This document shows, one piece after another, positions 8,927 through 17,669 of a DNA stretch of 64,000 bases. The position numbers were made by a program, and so were the translations under genes. The notes beneath the pieces are model-generated. The model did not search any database. It was not told the origin of the DNA and saw only the letters and a list, made by a program, of their open reading frames with translations. The DNA is from Kovacikia minuta CCNUW1 (GTDB taxonomy: Bacteria; Cyanobacteriota; Cyanobacteriia; Leptolyngbyales; Leptolyngbyaceae): the NCBI RefSeq assembly GCF_020091585.1, contig NZ_CP083582.1, positions 2,976,001-3,040,000 of the forward strand. The letters run 5' to 3'. The number at the start of each line of letters is the position of its first letter. Position 1 is the first letter of the stretch.

Positions 8927-9883
8927 ATGTCATCAGAGCGGGTGCAACCCAAAATCATAATTCACGGTGGGGCAGGCAGTTCACTTAAAGGCAAGGGGGG
9001 TGCCGAAGCCGTGCGGCAGTCTTTGTATCGAGTCATTGACGAACTCTACGAACTGTTGTTAGCGGGTGCAAATGCCCAGGTCTGTGTGGTTAAAGGATGC
9101 CAATTGTTAGAAGATGATCCCCGGTTCAACTCTGGAACAGGTTCGGTGCTCCAGTCGGATGGACAGATCCGTATGAGTGCTTCCCTGATGGATGGAACGA
9201 GCCAGCGGTTTAGCGGTGTGATCAATGTTTCACGGGTGAAAAATCCCATTACCCTGGCATTAGAACTCCAAGACTCCCACGATCGCGTCCTATCAGACTA
9301 CGGAGCCGCTGAACTCCTGCGTGAATTAGCCATTCCCACCTACGATCCGCTCACTGAAATTCGGCTCCAGGAATGGACGCTGGAACGTCAGGGCAATTTT
9401 ACGAAAGAAATGGCGGGAGTCGTGGCGGAACGCGAGTTGGTGGAAGACGGAGCCAGACGGGGAACGATCGGAGTTGTCGTGTTAGACAGCCAGGGAAATC
9501 TGGCCGTGGGTACCTCAACCGGAGGAAAGGGTTTTGAACGGATTGGACGGGTCAGCGACTCTGCCATGCCCGCCGGAAATTACGCCACCCCGCAGGCAGC
9601 CGTGAGTTGTACTGGAATTGGCGAAGATATCATTGATGAGTGTCTGGCAGCCCGGATTGTCGTTCGTGTGACGGATGGCATGCCATTACAAGCGGCCTTT
9701 GAGCGCTCCTTTAAAGAAGCTCACCGCAACCAACGGGATCTGGGCGCGATCGGAATTGATCAGAGTGGCGCGATCGCCTGGGGCAAAACCAGCGAGGTTC
9801 TCCTGGCTGCCTATCATACGGGAGAAAAAGTCGGAGACACCCTCGATTGGACGGGGGAAGAATTAGCCAGCAGCATCAGTTAA
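8927..9883 (+). CDS. iaaA: isoaspartyl peptidase / L-asparaginase (plant type)
   Basis: N-terminal nucleophile hydrolase that cleaves itself and then removes isoaspartyl residues from peptides or hydrolyses asparagine. The N-terminal IIHGGAGSS and the FNSGTGSVLQSDGQI segment are typical. The nucleophile is Thr180 in ARRGTIGVVVLD; autocleavage before it would give alpha (about 19 kDa) and beta (about 15 kDa) subunits. Downstream, GTSTGGKGFERIGRVSDS forms part of the substrate pocket. The length of 318 residues matches the family. It stands alone between a DUF2256 gene and repeat DNA. Confidence 0.92.
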   Translation: MSSERVQPKIIIHGGAGSSLKGKGGAEAVRQSLYRVIDELYELLLAGANAQVCVVKGCQLLEDDPRFNSGTGSVLQSDGQIRMSASLMDGTSQRFSGVINVSRVKNPITLALELQDSHDRVLSDYGAAELLRELAIPTYDPLTEIRLQEWTLERQGNFTKEMAGVVAERELVEDGARRGTIGVVVLDSQGNLAVGTSTGGKGFERIGRVSDSAMPAGNYATPQAAVSCTGIGEDIIDECLAARIVVRVTDGMPLQAAFERSFKEAHRNQRDLGAIGIDQSGAIAWGKTSEVLLAAYHTGEKVGDTLDWTGEELASSIS

Positions 9884-10030
9884 GAGGGGAAGGGGAAGGG
9901 GGTAGGAAAGGATAAAGGATGAAGGATAAAGGATAAAAAGAAAGCATCTCCATCACCCCTCATCCCCCCATCCCCCATCCTTACTCACTACTCCCTAGCC
10001 CCTCCCCCTTCTGCCTTTTGCTATACCCGA
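9884..10030. repeat. heptamer repeat spacer
   Basis: Spacer between convergent genes containing GGATAAA/GGATGAA arrays (about 9908-9940), TCATCCC-type arrays (about 9950-9980) and CTCACTAC/CCCTAGCC units. No coding signal. Confidence 0.7.
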
Positions 10031-10594
10031 CTATTCTTCTAGCCAGCTAAAGAGTTGACCCACGGTGAGCGTGAAGGATTCGGCGAAAGCAGGGACAGGC
10101 AAGCGATCGCCCATTTCCTCAAACACTGCAATGGTGCGATCGGCAAAATAAACAAACACCAGTTTTTCATCAGGGTCAATCAGCCAACCCATTTGGGTGC
10201 CGTGGGCAAGGCAATGAAGAATATTGCGGACAACTCTGGTCTGGCTTTGGTCGGGGGAGAGGATTTCGATTGTCCAGTCGGGGGCGATCGCAAAGGTATT
10301 GGCAACTTCACCGTTCTCGTCGCGGGGAATGCGTTCCCAGGTAAATACCGCGAGATCAGGGACGATCGACCTGCCGCCAAAAGTACAGCGCAGTTCGGGA
10401 TAGGCACGGGCAGTCCGACTGGGTTTGAGTGCCAGATTGATGGAAGCACCAAGGTCAATCTGAACCGTACTGTGTTTTCCTTGCGGCATGGGTTTCTGAA
10501 TGATTTGACCGTCGATGAATTCGCTGGCAGGTTTAGTTTCAGGCAGCTTGAGGAACTCGTCGAGAGTCAGAGATTGGGTAGGGGTTTGAACCAT
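10031..10594 (-). CDS. Uma2-family endonuclease
   Basis: Uma2 (DUF820) protein with a PD-(D/E)XK nuclease fold, a family greatly expanded in cyanobacteria and of unknown biological role. Motifs: LTLDEFLKLPETKPASEFIDG at the N-terminus, RCTFGGRSIVPDLAVF (catalytic Asp), then PDWTIEILSPDQSQTRVVRN (ExLS core) and MGWLIDPDEKLVFVYF. The length of 187 residues is normal and all core positions look intact, unlike the remnant at 3231-3725. Confidence 0.88.
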   Translation of the reverse strand: MVQTPTQSLTLDEFLKLPETKPASEFIDGQIIQKPMPQGKHSTVQIDLGASINLALKPSRTARAYPELRCTFGGRSIVPDLAVFTWERIPRDENGEVANTFAIAPDWTIEILSPDQSQTRVVRNILHCLAHGTQMGWLIDPDEKLVFVYFADRTIAVFEEMGDRLPVPAFAESFTLTVGQLFSWLEE

Positions 10595-10831
10595 CGTCGA
10601 TTGGAGCTGGAATGTTACAGCTATTGTAATGTGCCTTCTAAGTGCTGTACTAACATTAGAAATTGCCTATGTCAGTCTGTGCAGGAATTGAAGATTCTCC
10701 ATCTAAAAGAAAATAATTACAGATTATCTAAGGGCGTTTGAGGATATTCATGCCGAGTCGGGAATAACTAAAAGGTAGGTATTGCCATTCATCGTTGGAT
10801 TGCAATTTAGTTATCTTTGTGGAGAAAAACC

Positions 10832-11704
10832 ATGCTGGGCTGGATCTTTGGAGGATTTATTAAGAAACTGGAGCGCTCCACCAAAGAGGTCGTAAGAGAC
10901 AGTGGTAAAGAAATCGATAGGCTATTTGAGGAAAGGCTCGACCCTCTAGCTGACAAGCTTGACTATATCGCCAAAAAACGTATCGGACAGGTCGAAGCTT
11001 TGGAAACTAAGGTCAAAGACGATCTGGAATCTTTGCTTAACGACGCTGATGAGAAGTCACGCAAGATTTTAGAAGAAGTCAATCGTATGCGTGAAGAAGC
11101 TTTAAAGGATGTTAGGAAAACGGTTAAAGAGACAGATTTTTATCTGGAAAATCGAATTAACCAGATTTCCCTATCGGTGATGGAAGCACTGCAATTCTCC
11201 AATAGAAGTATTAAAAATGCTTTTCTAGAAATTAAATTTTTAGAAAACAAAATATTTCAAGATGCCAATTATCTTATTGACAAAATAGACATAATTGTCA
11301 TAGGAACCGTTGAGCAGATCAAGAATGACTTTCAAAGGTACTTAACTTTTCCTAATCCTTTCGATGAGTGTAGAAGGCAGCTTAATCTTCATTTGAAATT
11401 TGGAAGTCAAATTACTGACATAGAACTCTATCGTTTAGCTGAGTGTTGTGAATTGTCTAAGTTAAGCGAAGACACACCCATTGAAAAAGTAGTAGAAACA
11501 TACGCCCAATTACAGCTCAATTCAGCACGAATGGCTGCATTGTCCAGAAGTGCTCCTGCACTAAGGCAAATTGCTGTAGAAGATTGGATTAAGTATGGTG
11601 TTTTATGTGATTTTTGGTGCAATACGATCCAGACCTATGATTCTTCCAGATTGATTTTAGAGAAACGTGTTTGTCCTCCGCTTCCAGAAGAGAAAGGTAA
11701 GTAG
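10832..11704 (+). CDS. uncharacterised coiled-coil protein
   Basis: About 290 residues, not recognised. The start MLGWIFGGFIKKLE looks like an amphipathic or membrane-associating helix. It is followed by a highly charged helical region (about 20-110: KEVVRDSGKEIDRLFEERLD, KVKDDLESLLNDADEKS) that predicts a coiled coil. The C-terminal half is less charged and contains six cysteines. The ATG at 10832 is chosen because GGAG lies eight bases upstream; an in-frame TTG at 10817 is less likely. Base composition is visibly more AT-rich than the neighbours. It is the first of four co-directional genes leading to hemF, 70 bp before the next. Confidence 0.6.
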   Translation: MLGWIFGGFIKKLERSTKEVVRDSGKEIDRLFEERLDPLADKLDYIAKKRIGQVEALETKVKDDLESLLNDADEKSRKILEEVNRMREEALKDVRKTVKETDFYLENRINQISLSVMEALQFSNRSIKNAFLEIKFLENKIFQDANYLIDKIDIIVIGTVEQIKNDFQRYLTFPNPFDECRRQLNLHLKFGSQITDIELYRLAECCELSKLSEDTPIEKVVETYAQLQLNSARMAALSRSAPALRQIAVEDWIKYGVLCDFWCNTIQTYDSSRLILEKRVCPPLPEEKGK

Positions 11705-11774
11705 GCAGATAATTTTAACCTTTCGCCTATAAATCTTTTAGTTCCTATATCAACTTCCTATTGAGAGATTCAAG

Positions 11775-12050
11775 ATGGCTAGAGCAAATAATGGGGAAAC
11801 ACCATTAGGATATTACGAGAGCGCGATCGCTGAAACCTTGAAGATCCGCGAAGAGTTTCAATCAGATCGAAAAAATTTGGAAGAAATTAAAGCTGCTAAT
11901 AAACGTTTAGAAGCCGAACTACAGCAGGCAAAAGCAGAAATACAAAAACTGGAGATCGCTGTTAGTAATTATCGAGAAGAATTTCAGACACTAGTATTAA
12001 AAAACCAAATGTTGCAGAGTAACTTTGGAAGCTTGTCTGGCAGAAATTAA
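11775..12050 (+). CDS. coiled-coil N-terminal module (probably the 5' part of the GUN4 gene)
   Basis: 91 codons beginning MARANNGETPLGYYESAIAE, followed by a continuous charged heptad pattern to LVLKNQMLQSN. The opening shares the pattern NNG..TP.G.YE.AI.E....RE with the protein at 12690-13241, so it is a reusable N-terminal module. The frame ends at 12050, overlapping by 26 bp a frame one base later that continues the coiled coil into a GUN4 domain. That downstream frame has no ATG or GTG before the domain, only TTG at 12025. I infer that 11775-12648 was, or is, one gene with a +1 break near 12015-12030. Two overlapping genes remain possible. Confidence 0.55.
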   Translation: MARANNGETPLGYYESAIAETLKIREEFQSDRKNLEEIKAANKRLEAELQQAKAEIQKLEIAVSNYREEFQTLVLKNQMLQSNFGSLSGRN

Positions 12051-12648
12051 ATCCAGTAAACAAGGGATTCAAGAGGAGATTAAAGCAACTCAAGATAATT
12101 TTGAAAGTTGGATAGCGGAAGTTCAGGAAACAACTGAATCGACTCAAAATGAAGTTCAAGTTCTTAAAAAAAGGTTTGAAGAGAGAACTCAACCCGCATT
12201 GGACTATCGTCGCTTGAAACGACTATTGGAATCTGGAAGTTGGATGAGAGCAGACAAGGAAACGTTTAATCGAATTTTGGAAATAGCTGATAGCCAGAGA
12301 GATGGAAGGCTGAATGAGGAAAATATTGATCAAGTCTTAATTGAAGAGCTTCGAATTATCGATCAGTTGTGGACAAAGTACAGCAATGGACGTTTTGGTT
12401 TTAGTGTACAATTCGAAATTTATCAGGATTTAGGTGGAACTCAAAAATACGACGACAAAATTTGGAAAGACTTTGGTAATAAGGTCGGCTGGTATATCAG
12501 TAATCAATGGATTTGGTATAGATACGTCAACTTTAGGGGAATAGCACCTTCTGGTCATTTACCTGCCAGAGTGTGGGATAGCTATGAGGGTAGAGGAGTC
12601 GGTTCACTCCATTCTCTTATGCCAAAACTAATAGAATTTGGCTTCTAG
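12025..12648 (+). CDS. GUN4-domain protein (3' part)
   Basis: The N-terminal coiled coil (about 1-55, EACLAEIKSSKQGIQEEI) leads into a GUN4 domain (about 60-200): DYRRLKRLLESGSWMRADKE, then DQLWTKYSNGRFGFSVQFEI and WKDFGNKVGWYISNQWIWY, ending PARVWDSYEG. GUN4 domains bind porphyrins, and the stand-alone Gun4 stimulates Mg-chelatase; many cyanobacterial copies are fused to other modules with unknown roles. The nominal TTG start has no ribosome binding site. The coding region 41 bp downstream carries the same N-terminal module as the frame just upstream. See the entry at 11775. Confidence 0.8.
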   Translation: MEACLAEIKSSKQGIQEEIKATQDNFESWIAEVQETTESTQNEVQVLKKRFEERTQPALDYRRLKRLLESGSWMRADKETFNRILEIADSQRDGRLNEENIDQVLIEELRIIDQLWTKYSNGRFGFSVQFEIYQDLGGTQKYDDKIWKDFGNKVGWYISNQWIWYRYVNFRGIAPSGHLPARVWDSYEGRGVGSLHSLMPKLIEFGF

Positions 12649-12689
12649 ATTTTGTCGTTCATTGCTTTCAACCATCAGGAATATTAAAC

Positions 12690-13241
12690 ATGTTCAAATC
12701 AAACAACGGTGATGGGAAAACTCCGATCGGATTTTATGAAAAAGCAATCTCTGAACTGACCCATGCACGCGAACAGTTGCAGGCAGCGCAGAAAGAAATT
12801 CAGATTTTGCGAGAGGAGCTTCAATCGACGAGAGAAGACTTGAAGCAGGAACTCAAAAAGAGTCAGCAAAAAAGTCAGCAAACAACGGATGCTTTGGAAC
12901 AGGAAATTAGAGCGCTCAAAAATGGACTTGAGGATGGATCAGTCATTGTCCAAAAAGCAAAAATGCTACGCGGAAAAGATGACAATTACTGGATCGGTGT
13001 TTCCGCGGTTGATAGTGTCAACCACCATTGCCTCCAGGTTTGGAAAGCCGATAAGAATACCTGGCATAATGATGTTCGGGTGAAAGCCGCAACTTTTCTA
13101 CGGGCGAAGGATGATGATCACTGGGTTGGCTTTAAGTACATGAAAAAAGGTATTTATCACACTTTCTCTGTCTGGTCTGGAAAAGACAATACCTGGCATA
13201 GTCGTGTCCGGGTCAGCGCGGCAGATAAATTAGAGCCATAA
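12690..13241 (+). CDS. coiled-coil protein with twin C-terminal repeats
   Basis: 183 residues. The N-terminal module (NNGDGKTPIGFYEKAISEL) matches that at 11775. A coiled coil follows to about residue 90 (QQKSQQTTDALEQEIRALK). The C-terminus is two tandem repeats of about 44 residues, MLRGKDDNYWIGVSAVDSVN... and FLRAKDDDHWVGFKYMKKGI... Each closes with (K/D)NTWH(N/S)(D/R)VRV and an Ala-rich turn. The repeats are aromatic-rich and probably beta-stranded. I do not recognise the domain. It sits 41 bp after the GUN4 frame and 154 bp before hemF. Confidence 0.65.
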   Translation: MFKSNNGDGKTPIGFYEKAISELTHAREQLQAAQKEIQILREELQSTREDLKQELKKSQQKSQQTTDALEQEIRALKNGLEDGSVIVQKAKMLRGKDDNYWIGVSAVDSVNHHCLQVWKADKNTWHNDVRVKAATFLRAKDDDHWVGFKYMKKGIYHTFSVWSGKDNTWHSRVRVSAADKLEP

Positions 13242-13395
13242 AGTAGGAGCAAGATTGTAAGCGGTAAATACATTCTATCTAAGTCCAAATTTGGGACACT
13301 AATCACGCTTGGTTGTGTTCCCAATTCGCGATAGTCTAGGAAGGGTTCTTAAGGACTTCTGCCTCCTTGCCACCTACCACCTAACCCCTGCCACT

Positions 13396-14430
13396 ATGAC
13401 TGCCTTTTCCACCCCTGAAACGATCGCATCCAACCCCCTTCCCCCCTCGGACTCCCGCCAACGGGTGAGCCAGTTCCTCCAGGATTTGCAAGATCGAATC
13501 TGTCAGGGTTTGGAACAGGTAGATGGCAAAGAAACCTTCCGAGAAGACTCCTGGGAGCGGGAAGAAGGCGGTGGTGGGCGATCGCGGGTTCTCCGAGAGG
13601 GCGGCGTCTTCGAGCAAGGTGGCGTTAATTTTTCTGAAGTTTGGGGCAAAAATCTACCCCCTTCAATTCTGGTGCAGCGCCCGGAAGCTGCGGGGCATGA
13701 GTTTTACGCGACGGGAACCTCAATGGTGCTGCATCCCCGCAACCCCTACATTCCCACGGTTCATCTGAACTACCGTTACTTTGAAGCGGGTCCGGTTTGG
13801 TGGTTTGGTGGCGGAATTGACCTGACGCCCTATTATCCCTTTGCTGACGACGTGGTTCATTTTCACCGCACTCTGAAACAGGCTTGCGACCTTCACCATG
13901 CAGAGTATTACCCAACCTTTAAACTCTGGTGTGATGAATACTTCTATCTCAAGCACCGTCAGGAAACGAGAGGGGTGGGGGGCATCTTCTTTGATTATCA
14001 GGATGGTCGGGGAACGCTCTACAATGGCCCCGATGCCAACGGTCCAGCAGCACTGCACAGCCAGCAGGTGGGCAAAATTGGGGAACGGAGTTGGGAACAA
14101 CTCTTCGATTTTGTACAGGCGTGTGGCAATGCATTTTTGCCCGCCTACGTGCCCATTGCCGAGCGTCGGAGAGCGCAGGAATATGGCGATCGGGAACGAA
14201 ACTTCCAGCTTTACCGACGCGGGCGCTATGTAGAATTCAACCTGGTCTATGATCGGGGTACGATCTTTGGCTTGCAAACCAATGGACGCACCGAGTCCAT
14301 CCTTATGTCTTTGCCGCCGCTGGTACGCTGGGAGTATGGCTATCAACCAGAACCCAACACCCGTGAGGCTGAACTCTATGAAATTTTCTTGAAGCCACAA
14401 GATTGGGCCAACTGGATTCTACCAACCTGA
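13396..14430 (+). CDS. hemF: oxygen-dependent coproporphyrinogen III oxidase
   Basis: Aerobic oxidative decarboxylation of coproporphyrinogen III to protoporphyrinogen IX in heme and chlorophyll synthesis. Motifs: [38 protein letters not shown], the [13 protein letters not shown] signature, [10 protein letters not shown] and [19 protein letters not shown]. The ATG at 13396 gives about 344 residues, the family length. An upstream in-frame TTG at 13309 would add a non-conserved stretch read from repeat DNA (TTGCCACCTACCACCTAACC region). It follows the GUN4-containing islet on the same strand. Confidence 0.96.
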   Translation: MTAFSTPETIASNPLPPSDSRQRVSQFLQDLQDRICQGLEQVDGKETFREDSWEREEGGGGRSRVLREGGVFEQGGVNFSEVWGKNLPPSILVQRPEAAGHEFYATGTSMVLHPRNPYIPTVHLNYRYFEAGPVWWFGGGIDLTPYYPFADDVVHFHRTLKQACDLHHAEYYPTFKLWCDEYFYLKHRQETRGVGGIFFDYQDGRGTLYNGPDANGPAALHSQQVGKIGERSWEQLFDFVQACGNAFLPAYVPIAERRRAQEYGDRERNFQLYRRGRYVEFNLVYDRGTIFGLQTNGRTESILMSLPPLVRWEYGYQPEPNTREAELYEIFLKPQDWANWILPT

Positions 14431-14703
14431 GAAGTCTGGGGTAGACTACTGAGAGATAAATGATTTACCCGATGCGTGTTGAACTTTTCGAAATTCTGTC
14501 AAAACTAAGTTGAGTCAGGGTCCGTGTCTTCACTGGTAGGGTCTACTGAGTTGCCTCTAGTTTGAATCTGTAGCCCTCCTGTCTTGTGATGCGAAACCGA
14601 TTGGGCATGGTTTACCCGTTGTTCATGCGGTTGCGGCTCACTGCGGATCTCTGTTGAAAATCACCCCAAATATCCACATTCTTAGGAGAGGGTAAGCAAT
14701 CCC

Positions 14704-15084
14704 ATGGAGCAGAAATCAATTCACATGGAGCAACGGACTCATACCACACAGGATGGGAAAACTGTGATTGTGCTGACTCCCAGCGGTCGTCTAGATATCA
14801 CAACCGCCTGGCAATTCCGGTTGAAGCTCCAGGAGTGTATCTCTAAACTCAGCCATCATGTTGTGGTGAATCTGGGACAGGTCAACTTCATCGATAGCTC
14901 CGGTCTAACCTCGCTTGTTGCCGGAATGCGCGATGCCGATAAGGTGAGGGGTAGTTTTCGGATTTGCAACGTCCACCCGGAAGCCCGATTGGTGTTTGAA
15001 GTCACCATGATGGACTCGGTCTTCGAGATTTTTGAGACAGAAGAAGAGGCATTGGAAGGGGTTCCCCGTGGGATTGCCAGTTGA
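14704..15084 (+). CDS. STAS-domain anti-sigma factor antagonist
   Basis: Single STAS domain of the SpoIIAA/RsbV type. The core is VIVLTPSGRLDITTAWQFR, then HHVVVNLGQVNFIDSSGLTS, where the S-S-G-L serine is the usual phosphorylation site, and FRICNVHPEARLVFEVTMMD. The length of 126 residues is normal. AGGAG lies about 11 bases before the ATG at 14704; MEQRTH at 14725 is an alternative start. A partner kinase or anti-sigma factor is not adjacent. The 273-bp leader upstream of the gene, 14431-14703, shows no recognisable element. Confidence 0.88.
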   Translation: MEQKSIHMEQRTHTTQDGKTVIVLTPSGRLDITTAWQFRLKLQECISKLSHHVVVNLGQVNFIDSSGLTSLVAGMRDADKVRGSFRICNVHPEARLVFEVTMMDSVFEIFETEEEALEGVPRGIAS

Positions 15085-15125
15085 ATAATTAAAAATTCAA
15101 AATGCAAAATTAAAGTAGAGAGAGG

Positions 15126-15485
15126 ATGCAGAACGTCTATCCTACGCTTCGGATTACCGACTACGAAACGAGTCGGTCATTTTATGTTGATAAACTGGGT
15201 TTTTGGATTGATTGGGAACACCGCTTTGAACCCCATTTTCCCGTATTCATGCAAATCACAAGAGAAGGGCTTTCGCTGTATCTCTCCCAGCATCAAGGGG
15301 ACTGCCAGGTAGGGGGACTGGTTTATCTCTATGTGCCCAACGTGGATAGTTGGTATCACGAAATGACTCATAAAGGGGTACAAATAGACGCTCCGCCGAC
15401 AGACCAGCCCTGGGGCGATCGTGATATCCGAGTTGTAGACTCGGACGGGAACCAATTGAACATCTGCACGCGTTTAAACTCTTGA
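15126..15485 (+). CDS. VOC-family protein (glyoxalase/bleomycin-resistance fold)
   Basis: 119 residues with the paired beta-alpha-beta-beta-beta modules of the vicinal-oxygen-chelate fold: YPTLRITDYETSRSFYVDKL, GFWIDWEHRF, then VDSWYHEMTHKGV and WGDRDIRVVDSDGNQLNIC. It most resembles glyoxalase-superfamily proteins that bind or modify small antibiotics or aldehydes; the substrate cannot be told. It lies 41 bp after the STAS gene on the same strand. Confidence 0.82.
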   Translation: MQNVYPTLRITDYETSRSFYVDKLGFWIDWEHRFEPHFPVFMQITREGLSLYLSQHQGDCQVGGLVYLYVPNVDSWYHEMTHKGVQIDAPPTDQPWGDRDIRVVDSDGNQLNICTRLNS

Positions 15486-15553
15486 TTTTCATAGCAAAGT
15501 CATCAGAAGGAGTGTACCCTGCCCCCTGACACCTAACCCCTGACACCTACTCC

Positions 15554-17540
15554 ATGATCCCTTCCTCCCCTCGTTTCCCAGATATCCAAACCCATTGGGC
15601 AAAACCTTTTGTTGAGGCGCTGGCTGCACGGGGGATGGTTCGCGGGTTTGAGGATCAAACCTTTCGTCCGAATCGAGCAGTCAGTCGGGCGGAGTTTGCC
15701 GCCTTGCTGCAAACCGCCTTTCCCAGTCCAGCGAAACGTCCCTACACCCCGTTTGCAGATGTTCCTGCCAACCACTGGGCAGCGATCGCCATTCGAAAAG
15801 CGTTACGAAACTGGATTTCTGTCCGGCTATCCGAATCGCAAGTTTCGCCCGGAGGAGTCCATTCCCAGGGTGCAAGCACTGGTTTCGCTGGCAGGGGGCT
15901 TAGGATTTAACCCATCGAATAGTCTTTCCCTGGCGAAGGTCTATCAGGATAGTGCCCAAATTCCAGATTGGGCGAAGGGGGCGATCGCTGCTGCCACTGA
16001 GGCTGAAATCGTTGTAAATTACCCCACACTGCAACAGTTGCGCCCACTCCAGGCGGCGACCCGGGCAGAAGTTGCTGCTTTTATCTACCAATGCCTGGTT
16101 GAACTGGGAAAGGCACCGCCGATCGCTTCCAACTATATCGTTCGCTGGGTTCAAACGGTTGCCGTTAGCCACCCGCGAGAGTTCCGGGGAGTATGGGTAA
16201 CATCCGTCTGGAATAGCGACTTTCCTTCTCAATCCAACTTGACGACACAGCAACAACAGGCAGAACTGATCGCCATCCTGGAACAGGTACAGGCGATGAA
16301 CTTCAATGCCCTGATCCTCCAGATCCGCCCTGAAGGTGACGCGCTTTATGCCTCCAAACTGGAGCCCTGGAGCAATTGGCTAACTGGAACTCAGGGGAAA
16401 GCGCCAGAACCGTTTTATGATCCGCTGGAGTTTGCGATCGCCCAATGCCATCAACGCAACATTGAACTCCATGCCTGGTTCAACCCTTACCGTGCCCGCA
16501 CCTCTAAACAGACCGTCAATGCTAAACCCCATATGGCTGCGACCCATCCGGAGGTGGTCTACCCCTGGGGCAACCAACTCTGGATGGACCCCGGCGCTAA
16601 GGTTGTGCAAGAGCGGGCATATGCGGTGATCATGGATGTGGTGCGCCGCTACGATGTCGATGGAATTCACCTGGACGACTATTTTTATCCCTACCCGATC
16701 GCAGGTCAGACCTTCCCGGACAGCAAAACCTATCAGGACTATCGATCGGGCGGAGGCACCCTGGCCCTGGCAGACTGGCGCAGGGAAAACGTTAACCAAC
16801 TGATCCAGCGACTGGCAATGGGTATCCGGGCTGAAAAGCCCCAGGTCAAATTTGGCATCAGTCCATTTGGGATCTACCGTCCTGGACAACCTGTCCAGAT
16901 CCGTGGACTGGATGCCTACGAACAACTCTATGCCGATTCCCTCAAGTGGTTACAACAGGGCTGGGTAGACTACCTCGCCCCGCAACTCTATTGGCGCATC
17001 GATCCTCCTGCGCAAAGCTATCCGGTTTTGTTGCAATGGTGGGCAGAGAACAATCCCAAACAATGTCACCTCTACCCCGGCAATAACCTGGGGCAACTGG
17101 ATGGGTCCAGTTGGGATCTGGCGGAAATTGAACGGCAGATCGACTTGACCCGCCAACTCAAATCGCAATTGGCGCTGGGGAATATTTTCTTTAGCATGAA
17201 GGCTTTTACTGCCAATCGTGAGGGGATTCGCGATCGGTTCAAAGTTGCCACCTACCGCACCCCCGCCCTGGCTCCTGTAGTGCCCTGGTTGAAAGCATCC
17301 CCACCAGATCCTCCCACCCGCGTTCGGGTACAAAACGGCAGAGTTACCTGGAACCCCGCAACGCCTAACATTCGTAGTTGGACTCTTTACCGCAAAGACG
17401 CCACCCAATGGACTCTGCTCCAGGTGCTTCCCGCCACTGCCACTACAGTCACCGTTGGACCGGGAACCTACGCCCTTTGCGGAGTGAATCGGTTATCTCA
17501 GGAAAGTGCAGGTGTGGTGATTTTGGTAAGCAATGGGTAA
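15554..17540 (+). CDS. SLH-domain family 10-like glycosylhydrolase (YngK/DUF187), one frame break
   Basis: The N-terminal S-layer-homology repeats (FPDIQTHWAKPFVEALAARG; FADVPANHWAAIAIRKA; a third near 15950-16110) anchor to cell-wall polymer. They are followed by the glycosylhydrolase-like barrel: REFRGVWVTSVWNSDFP, then LHAWFNPYRART and YDVDGIHLDDYFYPYP. It ends in a fibronectin-like strand segment. The second SLH repeat is interrupted: IRKA at 15791-15802 is followed, after one surplus base at 15803, by YETGFLSGYPNRKFRP. The whole span is 3n+1 bases. No signal peptide is visible at the ATG 15554, so the start may be incomplete. Confidence 0.85.
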
Positions 17541-17669
17541 TGCTTACCCTCCTGCGCAGCCTAAACCCTCTGTGCGTGTCCCAGTCACTTTGTTGCTTGC
17601 GTAGAGCAACGGACGCAACCGCGAATTTAAAAAGTTAGACTGGCGGAAGTGTCTTCTTACAATTTATCA

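Noticed and set aside
10055-10741. 228-codon + strand frame opposite the Uma2 gene
   Set aside because: The - strand product has all Uma2 motifs; the + frame is low in family-like features and runs past the gene into AT-rich spacer.
13720-14400. Long - strand open frame opposite hemF
   Set aside because: hemF is fully conserved in the + frame; the opposite frame has no recognisable motifs.
15609-15803. An N-terminus for the glycosylhydrolase starting at 15609
   Set aside because: The SLH repeats are read in the frame opened at 15554; the 15609 frame becomes conserved only after 15804.
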